A DNA stretch of 64,000 nucleotides, from NCBI RefSeq assembly GCF_004521915.1, contig NZ_SDKD01000005.1:1-64000 (forward strand), read 5' to 3'. This document shows, in pieces, positions 1 to 8,352 of the stretch; the stretch's first letter is position 1; each line of letters opens with the position of its first letter. Both the position numbers and the translations under genes were made by a program. Below the pieces are notes generated by a model. That model made no database searches, was not told the DNA's origin, and saw nothing but the letters and a program-made list of their open reading frames with translations. Origin of the DNA: Brevibacillus migulae. GTDB taxonomy: Bacteria; Bacillota; Bacilli; Brevibacillales; Brevibacillaceae.

Positions 1-122
1 TCCGGCGAACCTGGGTCAATTTTAACCCGGCGGTGACAGGAGAAAGTATCCTTATTTAGCGAAGTAGAGTTACATGAAACAGGTCAATTATAGTTATTAA
101 ATCACTACTTAAGGAGCATCAA

Positions 123-458
123 ATGACCCCATTTACCCAAAAAGTAATCCAAATCATCCAGCAAATCCCTCCAGGGAAGGTCATGACCTATGGCCAAGTC
201 GCCGCGACAGCAGGCAGTCCACGGGGAGCGCGGCAAGTCGTCCGGATTCTTCATTCGCTGAGCAAAAAACATCAGCTGCCTTGGTACCGCATCATCAATG
301 CAAAAGGCCAGATCAGCATCCAAGACGACGAGAGCGCCGCGCTTCAGAAGCTCTACCTGGAGAGTGAGGGAGTGGAGGTCGGTGATAACGGCTTCGTCTC
401 ATTGGAGCGATTTCAGTTTCACCCCCTTATAGAGGAAGTGGGTCCTGAAGCGTTTTAA
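123..458 (+). CDS. Alkyltransferase-like (ATL) protein, MGMT family without the acceptor cysteine
   Basis: This 111-residue protein matches the DNA-binding half of O6-alkylguanine-DNA alkyltransferases: PPGKVMTYGQVA at about 16-27, then SPRGARQVV. The active-site PCHR motif reads PWYR at 53-56, so the alkyl-accepting Cys is Trp. That is the signature of ATL proteins, which bind O6-alkylguanine lesions and pass them to nucleotide excision repair rather than reverse them. The length is normal for ATL. The start follows AAGGAG eight bases upstream. It is a single gene facing two minus-strand genes; the lesion-sensing role is from family knowledge. Confidence 0.85.
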   Translation: MTPFTQKVIQIIQQIPPGKVMTYGQVAATAGSPRGARQVVRILHSLSKKHQLPWYRIINAKGQISIQDDESAALQKLYLESEGVEVGDNGFVSLERFQFHPLIEEVGPEAF

Positions 459-476
459 TACGGCCATGATTACAAT

Positions 477-899
477 CTATGTTCGTTTCGTCGTTGTTGC
501 CTCCGCTTCCTCTTGCTCCGCTTGGTAGGCGCGAAGCCCCCGAATGAACATATCCAGGATCACATCATGCTGGGTCTTCTTTTTCACGTGGGAACGAATC
601 TGCTCCAGCTCGGTTACCAGCTCGGAATCGAGAAACAGGTTGATTGTTTTCCCTTTTTCGCGGGGATGGATCTCATAGTGTCCGTCCATCTTTTTGACCG
701 TACCTTGGATCTTGGCCTCTTTCCCCAATGCACGTTTATCGGGAATGTATAAACATGGTGCTTCCAGCTGAATATGAGTCAGCCCTTCACTGAACTGGAT
801 GGTGAGGGGCTGATTTCTTTTTTTGTGCAGATCGCGAATCTCCCGGCATACCATCTGATATTTCGCTGTATTCGGCAGGATTAGCACGACCACACTCAT
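477..899 (-). CDS. Hypothetical protein with ribbon-helix-helix-like C-terminus
   Basis: I do not recognise a named family for this 140-residue protein. Residues about 84-125 (KTINLFLDSELVTELEQIR onward, ending near MFIRGLRAY) have the strand-helix-helix spacing of CopG/Arc-type ribbon-helix-helix DNA-binding domains. The N-terminal 80 residues are of mixed strand and helix character and carry no motif I know. Its start overlaps the stop of the upstream minus-strand gene by 4 bases, so the two are translationally coupled. They may act together as a DNA-binding pair; that is inference. Confidence 0.6.
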   Translation of the reverse strand: MSVVVLILPNTAKYQMVCREIRDLHKKRNQPLTIQFSEGLTHIQLEAPCLYIPDKRALGKEAKIQGTVKKMDGHYEIHPREKGKTINLFLDSELVTELEQIRSHVKKKTQHDVILDMFIRGLRAYQAEQEEAEATTTKRT

Positions 900-1417
900 A
901 GCGGGTGACCTTCCTGGCGCATCAAGTCCTCCTGCTTCACCGCCATCGTTTTTTGACTCCCTTCTAATTGAATCGTATAAAGAAAGCTGGCTTCCAAGCG
1001 ATTGACTTCCACTACCATTCCCCGACAGGTTGGATCTTCGCGCAAACAGACAAGATCTAAGACTTCAAAGCGGGGGCGCAGTAAGCCTTTTTTTGCCAAA
1101 AAGGAGTAAACGGTGTCTTTCCGATACAAAAAACGCTTGTTCCCCTGCTTGTGTACCAAGGTTGGAAACCTCTCGCGTTCATTGAGTATTTCGCCCAGAA
1201 AGCCATGATCGGCCCAACGCTTGATCGTGGCGAGACTCGTCTGTCTCCCGCATGATTGGAAGATCAGGTCGATGATTTCCTGAGAGGATACATATTGGGA
1301 GCGCTCCTGCATTAATTGCAGGGCGGTTTCGCGTTCCTTTTCGAGTTCGATCAACGCAAGGGTGGCTTCTACGATTATCGCCCGCACTTGCGCGATTTTT
1401 TCATCAATCTCTTTCAT
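896..1417 (-). CDS. Hypothetical protein with coiled coil and MerR/excisionase-like helix-turn-helix
   Basis: This 173-residue protein begins with a charged coiled coil (about 1-40). A MerR- or excisionase-like winged helix follows: YVSSQEIIDLIF, then SLATIKRWADHGFLGEI and KRFLYRKDTVYSFL, about 42-110. The C-terminal 60 residues look like a small beta domain. No family name is assignable. The start has GAGGGA upstream. It is the first gene of a two-gene minus-strand unit and overlaps the next start by 4 bases. A DNA-binding role is likely from the helix-turn-helix only. Confidence 0.6.
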   Translation of the reverse strand: MKEIDEKIAQVRAIIVEATLALIELEKERETALQLMQERSQYVSSQEIIDLIFQSCGRQTSLATIKRWADHGFLGEILNERERFPTLVHKQGNKRFLYRKDTVYSFLAKKGLLRPRFEVLDLVCLREDPTCRGMVVEVNRLEASFLYTIQLEGSQKTMAVKQEDLMRQEGHPL

Positions 1418-1492
1418 GGCAGATCCCTCTTTGCCGACTTCTTGCTAAGAGCGTATGAAGGTATGAAATCAAACATGTGTCTTTTTGGCGGA

Positions 1493-1529
1493 ATGATTTC
1501 AACATTTTCTACGGAATCCATGAAATCAT
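1493..1529. promoter_or_regulatory. Inverted repeat upstream of the pyrimidine-degradation operon
   Basis: ATGATTTCA at 1493-1501 and TGAAATCAT at 1521-1529 form a perfect 9-bp dyad with a 19-bp spacer. A further TGAAATC copy lies at 1474-1480. It sits 60-100 bases before preT in the only upstream gap of that operon, so it is a candidate operator. No regulator gene lies next to it. Confidence 0.35.
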
Positions 1530-1590
1530 ATACATAAATGGGTGGCTGCTTTCATTGATTAATAGCAAAAGGATCAAGGAGGGTAGCGCC

Positions 1591-2946
1591 ATGAGTGTGC
1601 ACACGGATGAAAGAAGACACTTGTTTGAGGAAGCGACACCGCCCCTTAAGCCAAAAGAAGCGCTGGATGAAGCAAATCGCTGTCTTTACTGCTATGATGC
1701 CCCCTGTATCAAGGCTTGCCCCACCTCAATTGACATTCCTTCCTTTATTAAAAAAATCGCCACTGGAAACCTTTTTGGATCCGCGAGAACAATCATGGAA
1801 GCCAATCCGGTGGGGGCGAGCTGCGCGCGTGTCTGTCCGACAGAAGAGCTGTGTGAAGGTGCCTGTGTACTGAATCATGCCTCGAAGCCGATCATGATCG
1901 GGCTTTTGCAGCGTCATGCGACGGATTGGGCGATCCGGAATCAGGCTGCGTTGTTCCAGCCGGGTGAGAAAAACGGCAAAACAGTCGCGATTGTCGGAGC
2001 GGGACCGGCGGGCATCTCTGCTGCAAGGGAGCTGGCGAGGCTTGGCTATGACGTGACAGTCTACGAAGCCAAGGAGAAGGCAGGGGGACTCAACACATAC
2101 GGCATCGTTTCCTTCCGCTTGCCGCAGGAGGTGTCCCTCTGGGAAGTCGAGCAGGTCGCCTCGCTTGGCGTGCGCTTTCTGACGAACACACGCGTGGGAG
2201 TAGATGTGCAGCCTGAAGAACTCCTGCAAAACTACGATGCCGTCCTGCTTGCCGTAGGCATGGGCAATGTGCCGCAGCTGGGCATCGAAGGCGAGGAGTT
2301 GGAAGGTGTTCTGGATGCCATCACTTTGGTGGAAGAGACGAAGAACGGACCGCTCCGCGAAGATTTCATCGGGAAAAAGGTAGCCGTTATTGGGGCGGGA
2401 AACACTGCGATTGACGCCGCTACCTGTTCCAAGCGTCTCGGGGCGGATCAAGTGCAGATCCTGTATCGACGGACGGAAAAGGAGATGACGGCATATCCGT
2501 TTGAATATGAATTCGCGAAACAGGATGGCGTGGAATTCCGCTGGCTGGTGGCACCCAAGCGGATCATCGGTACGGATGGCCGTGTGACGGGGATAGAACT
2601 GACGCGCATGAAGCTTGGCGAGGCGGATGAAAAAGGGCGCCGACGACCTGAACCGATTTCTGGTAGCGAATATGTCGTGGAAGTAGATTTTGTCGTCAAG
2701 GCGATCGGTCAGGAACGGCTGCTCCCGCTGATCGAATCGTTTGGAATCGGTCATTCGAAAGGCGTGATCTCGATCGATCCGACTACTTATCGCACCACTC
2801 ATCCGCGAATTTACGCAGCGGGCGATGTTATCTTCGGAGGCGGTGGCGTAGATGCGATGGTGGTGGATGCGGCGAATCACGGGAAAAGAGCGGCGCATGC
2901 CATTCACGCGGCATTAGTAGAAAAAACCGCGCGGGAAAGTGACTGA
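1591..2946 (+). CDS. preT: NAD-dependent dihydropyrimidine dehydrogenase, PreT subunit
   Basis: PreT is the FAD/NAD(P) electron-input subunit of bacterial dihydropyrimidine dehydrogenase, which reduces uracil and thymine to 5,6-dihydro forms in the cytoplasm with PreA. The 451-residue product starts with a cysteine-rich [4Fe-4S] domain (CLYCYDAPCIKACP, then CARVCPTEELCEGAC). It continues with the FAD-binding site GAGPAGISAARELARLGYDV and an NAD(P)-binding GAGNTAIDAATCSKRLGA. AAGGAGGG lies 8 bases before this ATG; an upstream in-frame ATG at 1477 lacks such a site. It is the first gene of the preT-preA-dihydropyrimidinase-nitrilase operon, 39 bases before preA. Confidence 0.92.
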   Translation: MSVHTDERRHLFEEATPPLKPKEALDEANRCLYCYDAPCIKACPTSIDIPSFIKKIATGNLFGSARTIMEANPVGASCARVCPTEELCEGACVLNHASKPIMIGLLQRHATDWAIRNQAALFQPGEKNGKTVAIVGAGPAGISAARELARLGYDVTVYEAKEKAGGLNTYGIVSFRLPQEVSLWEVEQVASLGVRFLTNTRVGVDVQPEELLQNYDAVLLAVGMGNVPQLGIEGEELEGVLDAITLVEETKNGPLREDFIGKKVAVIGAGNTAIDAATCSKRLGADQVQILYRRTEKEMTAYPFEYEFAKQDGVEFRWLVAPKRIIGTDGRVTGIELTRMKLGEADEKGRRRPEPISGSEYVVEVDFVVKAIGQERLLPLIESFGIGHSKGVISIDPTTYRTTHPRIYAAGDVIFGGGGVDAMVVDAANHGKRAAHAIHAALVEKTARESD

Positions 2947-2985
2947 AAATTACGAAAAACAAAATGAGCGGGGAGGGTAAGAATC

Positions 2986-4260
2986 ATGGCTGACTTACGC
3001 ATCAATCTGGCCGGCATCGAGTCACCGAATCCATTTTGGCTGGCATCGGCTCCACCCACCAACTCGGGCTATCAGGTGCAGCGGGCCTTCGATGCAGGAT
3101 GGGGCGGCGCAGTCTGGAAGACACTCGGCGAGCCGATCATCAATGTCACCTCGCGCTTTGCGGCCTTGCATTACGGCGGACAGCGGGTGCTTGGCTTCAA
3201 TAATATCGAGCTTATTACGGATCGACCGCTTGATGTCAATCTGAAGGAAATGGCGGAGACGAAAAAGCTGTTTCCCAAGCATACGTTGATCGCTTCGCTG
3301 ATGGTCGAGCACAAGCGAGAGGCTTGGCATGAAATCGTCAAACAGGTGGAAGCAATCGGGGTGGACGGACTCGAGTTGAATTTTGGCTGTCCGCATGGGA
3401 TGGCGGAGCGCGGGATGGGATCTGCCGTGGGACAGCATCCCGACCTGATCCGCCAGCAGGTGGAATGGGTCAAGGAGGTGGCGCAGACACCTGTGATCGT
3501 CAAGCTGACGCCAAACATTACGGATATACGCTTCACTGCAAGGGCGGCGTCCCAAGGAGGAGCAGATGCAATCAGCATGATCAATACGATCAACAGCCTG
3601 ATCGGGGTGGATCTAGACCGTTGGCTGCCGATTCCCCATGTGGATGGAAAAGGCGCGCATGGCGGGTATTGCGGACCCGCCGTAAAGCCGATCGCACTCA
3701 ACATGGTCGCCGAGTGTGCCCGCGATCCTTTGGTGGGCATCCCGATCTCCGGTATCGGAGGGATCTCTACTTGGCGCGACGCGGTCGAGTTTTTGCTGAT
3801 GGGAGCCACAGGGGTCCAGGTATGTACAGCAGCGATGCACCATGGCTTCCGCATTGTGGAGGATATGATCGACGGGCTGAATCAGTACTTGGAGCAAAAA
3901 GGGATCGCGTCGGTCATGGACATCGTCGGCAAAGCCGTGCATACCTATTCCGATTGGGGCAATCTCAATCTGAATTACAAGGTGGTCGCCCGCATCCATG
4001 AAGAAACCTGTATCAACTGCAACAAATGCCATATCGCCTGTGAGGATACGTCCCATCAATGCATCGATATCATCAAGGATCAAGCAACTGGGAAAGAACG
4101 TCTGGTTGTACGCGAGGAGGACTGTGTCGGCTGCAATCTTTGCTCGATCGTCTGCCCGGTGGAGGGAACGATTGAGATGGTAGAGATTCCGACCGGTGAG
4201 CCACCGCTTACCTGGAACCAACGGCAGGCAGCGCTGGCATCCGGCGGAGCGACGGAGTAA
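2986..4260 (+). CDS. preA: NAD-dependent dihydropyrimidine dehydrogenase, PreA subunit
   Basis: PreA is the catalytic FMN and iron-sulfur subunit that reduces uracil or thymine using electrons from PreT. The 424-residue protein has an FMN-binding TIM barrel of the dihydroorotate dehydrogenase type (ELNFGCPHG, the GGYCGPAVKPIAL stretch, GIGGISTWRDAVEFL). A C-terminal ferredoxin domain carries two [4Fe-4S] motifs: CINCNKCHIAC and CVGCNLCSIVCP. The length is normal for bacterial PreA. The start follows GGGGAGGG. The order next to preT matches characterised E. coli preTA. Confidence 0.93.
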   Translation: MADLRINLAGIESPNPFWLASAPPTNSGYQVQRAFDAGWGGAVWKTLGEPIINVTSRFAALHYGGQRVLGFNNIELITDRPLDVNLKEMAETKKLFPKHTLIASLMVEHKREAWHEIVKQVEAIGVDGLELNFGCPHGMAERGMGSAVGQHPDLIRQQVEWVKEVAQTPVIVKLTPNITDIRFTARAASQGGADAISMINTINSLIGVDLDRWLPIPHVDGKGAHGGYCGPAVKPIALNMVAECARDPLVGIPISGIGGISTWRDAVEFLLMGATGVQVCTAAMHHGFRIVEDMIDGLNQYLEQKGIASVMDIVGKAVHTYSDWGNLNLNYKVVARIHEETCINCNKCHIACEDTSHQCIDIIKDQATGKERLVVREEDCVGCNLCSIVCPVEGTIEMVEIPTGEPPLTWNQRQAALASGGATE

Positions 4261-4355
4261 TGTTTGCGAATGGGCTTGCATAGCTTGTACTAGCGGGATG
4301 TCGGCAGTTTTCACTGTGAAGGACATCCGTAATCCGGGCGAGGTGAGGGAAGAGC

Positions 4356-5741
4356 ATGAAAAAATGGATTCGCGGCGGTACCGTGGTGACGGCATCGGAT
4401 ACGTATCAAGCGGATGTGCTGATTGATGGGGAAACCATCGTTGCCATCGGTCAGGGCTTGGATGGGCAGGATGCGGAAGTCATTGACGCTTCTGGCTTGT
4501 ACGTTTTTCCAGGGGGCATTGATCCGCATACCCATCTCGATATGCCATTTGGCGGTACGGTATCCTCCGATGATTTTGAGACGGGGACGAGAGCGGCTGC
4601 GTTCGGCGGTACGACGAGCATCATCGATTTCTGCCTGACGCAAAAAGGCAAGACCCTCCAGGAGGCGATTGCTACTTGGCATGAAAAAGCGCGGGGAAAA
4701 GCACTCATCGATTACGGTTTTCACCTTATGATCGGCGAAGCCAATGATCAAGTGCTGGAAGAGCTGGAATCGGTCGTGAAAAATGAAGGCATCACCTCTC
4801 TGAAAGTGTTCATGGCTTATAAAAATACGCTGCAAGCGGATGACGAAACCTTGTTCAAGACCTTGACCCGGGCCAAGGAACTGGGCGCGTTGGTGCAGGT
4901 TCACGCTGAAAACGGGGACGTGATCGACTACCTGACCCGACGTGCACTTGCCAATGGACAAACGGAGCCAATCTACCACGCGCTGACCAGACCACCCGAA
5001 GCGGAAGGGGAAGCGACAGGCCGTGCAGCGGCACTGACTGCTTTGGCAGGCTCCCAGCTGTATGTCGTCCATGTTTCCTGCGCGGATGCGGTGCGCCGTA
5101 TTGCCGAGGCGCGGGAAAAAGGCTGGGATGTGTACGGGGAAACTTGTCCGCAATATTTGGTACTCGATATTACGGCACTGGAAAAGCCGGACTTTGAAGG
5201 AGCCAAATACGTATGGTCCCCGCCTTTGCGTGAAGCATGGAACCAGGATGTGCTCTGGCATGCGTTGAAGAGCGGCATCCTGCAAACGGTCGGCTCCGAT
5301 CATTGTCCGTTCAATTTCGCAGGACAAAAGGAATTGGGGAGAGGAAACTTCACCAAAATTCCGAATGGCGGCCCGATCATAGAGGATCGCTTTGGCTTGC
5401 TGTACTCAGAGGGGGTACACAAGGGACGCATCAGCCTCAATCAATTTGTGGATGTGATCTCCACCAAAGTTGCCAAGCTTTTTGGCCTGTATCCGAGAAA
5501 AGGAACGATCGCGGTTGGCGCAGACGCGGATATCGTACTTTTTGACCCACAAGGGAAGCGAACCATATCGGCAGCTACGCATCATATGAAGGTGGATTAC
5601 AACCCCTTTGAGGGAATGGAGCTGCACGGGGAAGTCGTGTCCGTCTTATCGCGAGGTGCCTTTGTCGTACGGGATAAACAGGATGTAGGACAGCCGGGCA
5701 GCGGGCAATTTTTACACCGACGCACATTTGCAAGACCATAA
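4356..5741 (+). CDS. hydA: Dihydropyrimidinase (hydantoinase)
   Basis: This cytoplasmic amidohydrolase opens dihydrouracil or dihydrothymine to N-carbamoyl-beta-alanine or its methyl analogue, the second step of reductive pyrimidine catabolism. All binuclear-metal ligands are present in the 461 residues: H58 and H60 (DPHTHLD), the carboxylatable K150 (SLKVFMAYK), H183 (VHAENGD), H239 (VHVSCAD) and D315 (GSDHCPFN). This is the standard dihydropyrimidinase pattern and rules out allantoinase as the first choice. It sits between preA and the ureidopropionase-type gene, which supports the natural substrate. Start: GAGGTGAGGGAAG upstream. Confidence 0.92.
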   Translation: MKKWIRGGTVVTASDTYQADVLIDGETIVAIGQGLDGQDAEVIDASGLYVFPGGIDPHTHLDMPFGGTVSSDDFETGTRAAAFGGTTSIIDFCLTQKGKTLQEAIATWHEKARGKALIDYGFHLMIGEANDQVLEELESVVKNEGITSLKVFMAYKNTLQADDETLFKTLTRAKELGALVQVHAENGDVIDYLTRRALANGQTEPIYHALTRPPEAEGEATGRAAALTALAGSQLYVVHVSCADAVRRIAEAREKGWDVYGETCPQYLVLDITALEKPDFEGAKYVWSPPLREAWNQDVLWHALKSGILQTVGSDHCPFNFAGQKELGRGNFTKIPNGGPIIEDRFGLLYSEGVHKGRISLNQFVDVISTKVAKLFGLYPRKGTIAVGADADIVLFDPQGKRTISAATHHMKVDYNPFEGMELHGEVVSVLSRGAFVVRDKQDVGQPGSGQFLHRRTFARP

Positions 5742-5761
5742 AACAGAAGGGGGTTGCACGG

Positions 5762-6652
5762 ATGCCAAACAAAGTATCCATCGGGCTCATCCAAGCCATT
5801 CACGAGGTGCATGGGGATGAGCCGGTACAGGTGCATAAAGAAAAGGCAATCGAGAAACATGTACGTCTGGTAAGGGAAGCAGCAGAAAAAGGGGCAAAAA
5901 TCATTTGTCTCCAAGAAATCTTCTATGGTCCTTATTTTTGCGCAGAGCAAAACACCAAATGGTATGAATCCGCCGAAGAGGTGCCGAATGGGCCGACAAC
6001 TCAGCTGTTTCAGGAACTTGCCAAAGAGCTGGGTACGGTCATCATCTTACCTGTCTATGAAAAGGCAGGCATCGGCATTTACTACAATACGGCGGCCGTC
6101 ATCGACGCAGATGGTACCTATCTCGGCAAATACCGGAAAAATCACATTCCGCACGTCGCGGCTGGCGGCAATGGCTGCGGTTTCTGGGAAAAATACTACT
6201 TCAAGCCGGGGAATCTGGGATATCCCGTGTTTGACACGGCATATGCCAAAGTAGGCGTGTACATTTGCTATGATCGCCATTTCCCTGAAGGAGCCCGTCT
6301 GCTCGGATTGAACGGTGCAGAGATCGTGTTCAACCCATCCGCCACGGTGGCGGGCTTGTCCGAATATTTATGGAAGCTGGAACAGCCTGCCCACGCGGTG
6401 GCAAACGGGTATTATCTGGCCGCCATCAATCGCGTCGGGGTGGAAGCTCCCTGGAACATGGGAGAATTTTACGGTCAATCGTACCTGGTCGATCCACGCG
6501 GTCGTTTCGTAGCGGTTGGCAGCAGAGATCAAGACGAAGTGATCGTGGCGGAAATGGACAAAAACCTGATACACGAAGTTCGTGATTTATGGCAGTTTTA
6601 TCGGGATCGTCGTCCGGAAACTTACGAAGACATGGCCCGGCTGCTTCCATAA
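5762..6652 (+). CDS. Beta-ureidopropionase-type carbon-nitrogen hydrolase (nitrilase superfamily)
   Basis: By context this enzyme hydrolyses N-carbamoyl-beta-alanine to beta-alanine, CO2 and ammonia, the last step of the reductive pyrimidine pathway. The nitrilase Glu-Lys-Cys triad is visible: E52 in CLQEIFYGPYF, K126 in KYRKNHIP and C169 in VYICYDRHFPEGARL. At 296 residues it is the length of N-carbamoyl amidohydrolases. It closes the operon, 20 bases after the dihydropyrimidinase stop, with its own AAGGGGG site, and is followed by a strong terminator. N-carbamoyl-putrescine amidase is the main alternative by sequence; operon context argues against it. Confidence 0.88.
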   Translation: MPNKVSIGLIQAIHEVHGDEPVQVHKEKAIEKHVRLVREAAEKGAKIICLQEIFYGPYFCAEQNTKWYESAEEVPNGPTTQLFQELAKELGTVIILPVYEKAGIGIYYNTAAVIDADGTYLGKYRKNHIPHVAAGGNGCGFWEKYYFKPGNLGYPVFDTAYAKVGVYICYDRHFPEGARLLGLNGAEIVFNPSATVAGLSEYLWKLEQPAHAVANGYYLAAINRVGVEAPWNMGEFYGQSYLVDPRGRFVAVGSRDQDEVIVAEMDKNLIHEVRDLWQFYRDRRPETYEDMARLLP

Positions 6653-6680
6653 GCGTTTCTCGACAGTACAAGATTTTCAT

Positions 6681-6720
6681 CCCACTCGGCGTTTCGCACC
6701 TCTTGCCGAGTGGGTATTTT
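6681..6720 (+). terminator. Rho-independent terminator of the pyrimidine operon
   Basis: A perfect 10-bp stem, CCCACTCGGC (6681-6690) with GCCGAGTGGG (6705-6714), has a 14-base loop and is followed by TATTTT. It lies 28 bases after the nitrilase stop and separates the operon from the next gene. Confidence 0.8.
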
Positions 6721-6769
6721 CACGTTCTTGGCAAGCCCATTTGTTTACGAGCGAAAAGGGGAATCCAAA

Positions 6770-7318
6770 ATGGCTGTGATCGTTTACCGAGGGGTGAAGT
6801 ACGAAGAAGCGCTCCAAGTGATTGCGAGACAGAGCTATGAGCAGCAGGAAAGGCGAACATTTTTACAAGGGATCCGGGCGAAAGCGGTGTTTGGACAAGG
6901 AGTCTATCTGGTCAGCAATCCGCAGGTCGCGGCAGAATATGCATACTGCCACGCGGAAGCAGGATGGGATAAGGGCGCGATATTGAGGCAGACGCTAGAC
7001 ACGCAAGAGATGATGTTCCTCACTTCCGCTTATGGGGAAAATGAACTGCGGCAAGAGGCGCTTCTCTGGGAATATACGGATAGTGAGCTGCTTCGCATTC
7101 ATTCGATCATGACTTCCCACGAGTGGCAAGCCTGGACAGGGGAACGGATTCGAGCCTATTTGCAGGATCGCGACTATCACGGAATTGTGTATCCATTATC
7201 TGAGGAATTGACTTATTATGTATCCTATCAACCGGAGATGCAGATTGCAGACATTTCTTTGTATGGCTACTTTGAACAAAAAGAGAGCGAGAAGGATTCA
7301 GAGAATATTCAGATTTAG
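6770..7318 (+). CDS. Putative ADP-ribosyltransferase-fold protein
   Basis: No named family is certain for this 182-residue protein, but three motifs are spaced as in ADP-ribosyltransferases. An N-terminal VYRG lies at 5-8. FGQGVYLVS (41-49), followed by PQVAAEYA, resembles the PARP-type FGKGIYFAD block. Near the end, YHGIVY (136-141) is followed by a Glu pair (145-146) and YYVSYQPEMQI, like the DGIVY...E-YVVF-QI end of phage and toxin ART domains. There is no signal peptide. The start follows AAAAGGGGA; the upstream in-frame ATG at 6710 lies inside the terminator. It could be a toxin, a defence effector or a housekeeping enzyme; the function is inference. Confidence 0.55.
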   Translation: MAVIVYRGVKYEEALQVIARQSYEQQERRTFLQGIRAKAVFGQGVYLVSNPQVAAEYAYCHAEAGWDKGAILRQTLDTQEMMFLTSAYGENELRQEALLWEYTDSELLRIHSIMTSHEWQAWTGERIRAYLQDRDYHGIVYPLSEELTYYVSYQPEMQIADISLYGYFEQKESEKDSENIQI

Positions 7319-7517
7319 ACTTTTGGCATCATTACGAGAACGGCAGGATCGCGGCGGAGGCCACATACCCTGTTTCATCAGTTTGAATGGAATGAGGAAC
7401 CTGGTGGAGCTGTGTGGACAACGGGAAGGTTATAAAGATCACTGGGTTAATCATGACTTCCTTATTGACAATTACTTAAAACGGAAGGGTTTCATTGAGG
7501 AGAAAGGATTCAGCTAA
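7319..7517 (+). pseudogene. Possible decayed coding remnant
   Basis: Protein-like stretches are scattered over three frames after the ART-like gene. One frame reads FWHHYENGRIAAEATYP, similar in style to MORN-type repeats. A second gives FHQFEWNEEPGGAVWTTG. A third gives VNHDFLIDNYLKRKGFIEE up to a stop at 7517. This pattern suggests a frameshifted small gene, possibly a former partner of the upstream gene. There is no credible start or ribosome binding site. The evidence is weak. Confidence 0.22.
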
Positions 7518-7529
7518 CAACTTCGATAG

Positions 7530-7586
7530 ATAAAACAGCGGTCGTCTAAGACTATATTTTCAGGTCTTAGGTAGCCGCTGTTTTAT
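7530..7586. terminator. Long hairpin, probable bidirectional terminator
   Basis: ATAAAACAGCGG (7530-7541) pairs with CCGCTGTTTTAT (7575-7586), and inside it CTAAGAC pairs with GTCTTAG. The hairpin carries A- and T-rich flanks in both directions, between the plus-strand remnant and the minus-strand sigma factor. Confidence 0.6.
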
Positions 7587-7788
7587 GTAATGTGGGCAGT
7601 CAAAAAGTTAATTTTCATAGGATGTAGTTTTTCTTTTCCGAGAACTGCGTAGGACAACAAATCCACTCTAGAATTTTATTTTCAACGAACAATATTATTT
7701 TCTTCATCAATTCAGCTTTCGCAATGGGTGCTTTCTCTCGTTCGTTCAAACATTCGGTAAAACAGACAGCGAAGATCCTAAAGACTGT

Positions 7789-8352
7789 CTATGATTCCGG
7801 CGCAGCTTTGCGGCCATCTCTTTTAACAGCAAAATCAACAATATTGCCATACAAATCCGCTTCAATATGGCAGCACCCCGTTAATTTTCGTCTTATTCGC
7901 TCACGCCCTCTCTGAATCCTCGATTTCGTAGCAGATAGTGAGATTCCCAGTCTCTCACTTACCTGTTTATGAGTGAGTCCTCCCAAATAAAGTGTCAGTG
8001 CATCCCGATAGGCTGCTGGCAGTCCCGGAATTGCTTCTTTCATACAAATAAGCACTTCTTGAGAGAAATCTGCTCCTGCAGAATCCCCCGATACACTCGT
8101 TTCCACATCATCCAGTAATACGGTTTTGCTCATCCTGGTCCGGTAATAATCCACAATACTGTTGCGCGCTATCTGAAAAATCCAGGGTTTGATTTTGGTT
8201 GGATCGGCTAAACGCGCAAGATTGGCATAGGCCTTAAGAAACACAATTTGTACGATATCGTCCACAGCGGTCGTACATTTTACTTTTTTTGCAACAAATC
8301 TTTTCACTTCGCTGTATAGGTCAACCCACCGCTCGTCATGCTGATTGTGCAT
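7789..8352 (-). CDS. RNA polymerase ECF sigma factor, SigZ-like
   Basis: This 187-residue sigma-70 family factor has region 2 (VDDIVQIVFLKAYANLARL, then KPWIFQIARNSIVDYYR) and region 4 (LPAAYRDALTLYLGGLTHKQVSERLGISLSATKSRIQRGRERIRRKL). A short tail, GCCHIEADLYGNIVDF, follows, as in Bacillus subtilis SigZ. GGGAG lies 8 bases before the chosen ATG; a longer TTG start at 8373 has none. No anti-sigma gene is adjacent, which is also true of SigZ. Its regulon cannot be read from the sequence. The tail has a Cys pair that might sense metal or redox state; that is inference. Confidence 0.82.
   Translation of the reverse strand: MHNQHDERWVDLYSEVKRFVAKKVKCTTAVDDIVQIVFLKAYANLARLADPTKIKPWIFQIARNSIVDYYRTRMSKTVLLDDVETSVSGDSAGADFSQEVLICMKEAIPGLPAAYRDALTLYLGGLTHKQVSERLGISLSATKSRIQRGRERIRRKLTGCCHIEADLYGNIVDFAVKRDGRKAAPES

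Noticed and set aside
1726-2907. Long open frame antisense to preT (393 codons)
   Set aside because: It mirrors the strongly supported preT frame, is rich in His/Arg, has no ribosome binding site and no recognisable domain.
4311-5327. 338-codon antisense frame over the dihydropyrimidinase gene
   Set aside because: It is a shadow of a gene with all catalytic residues, with no start signal or family features.
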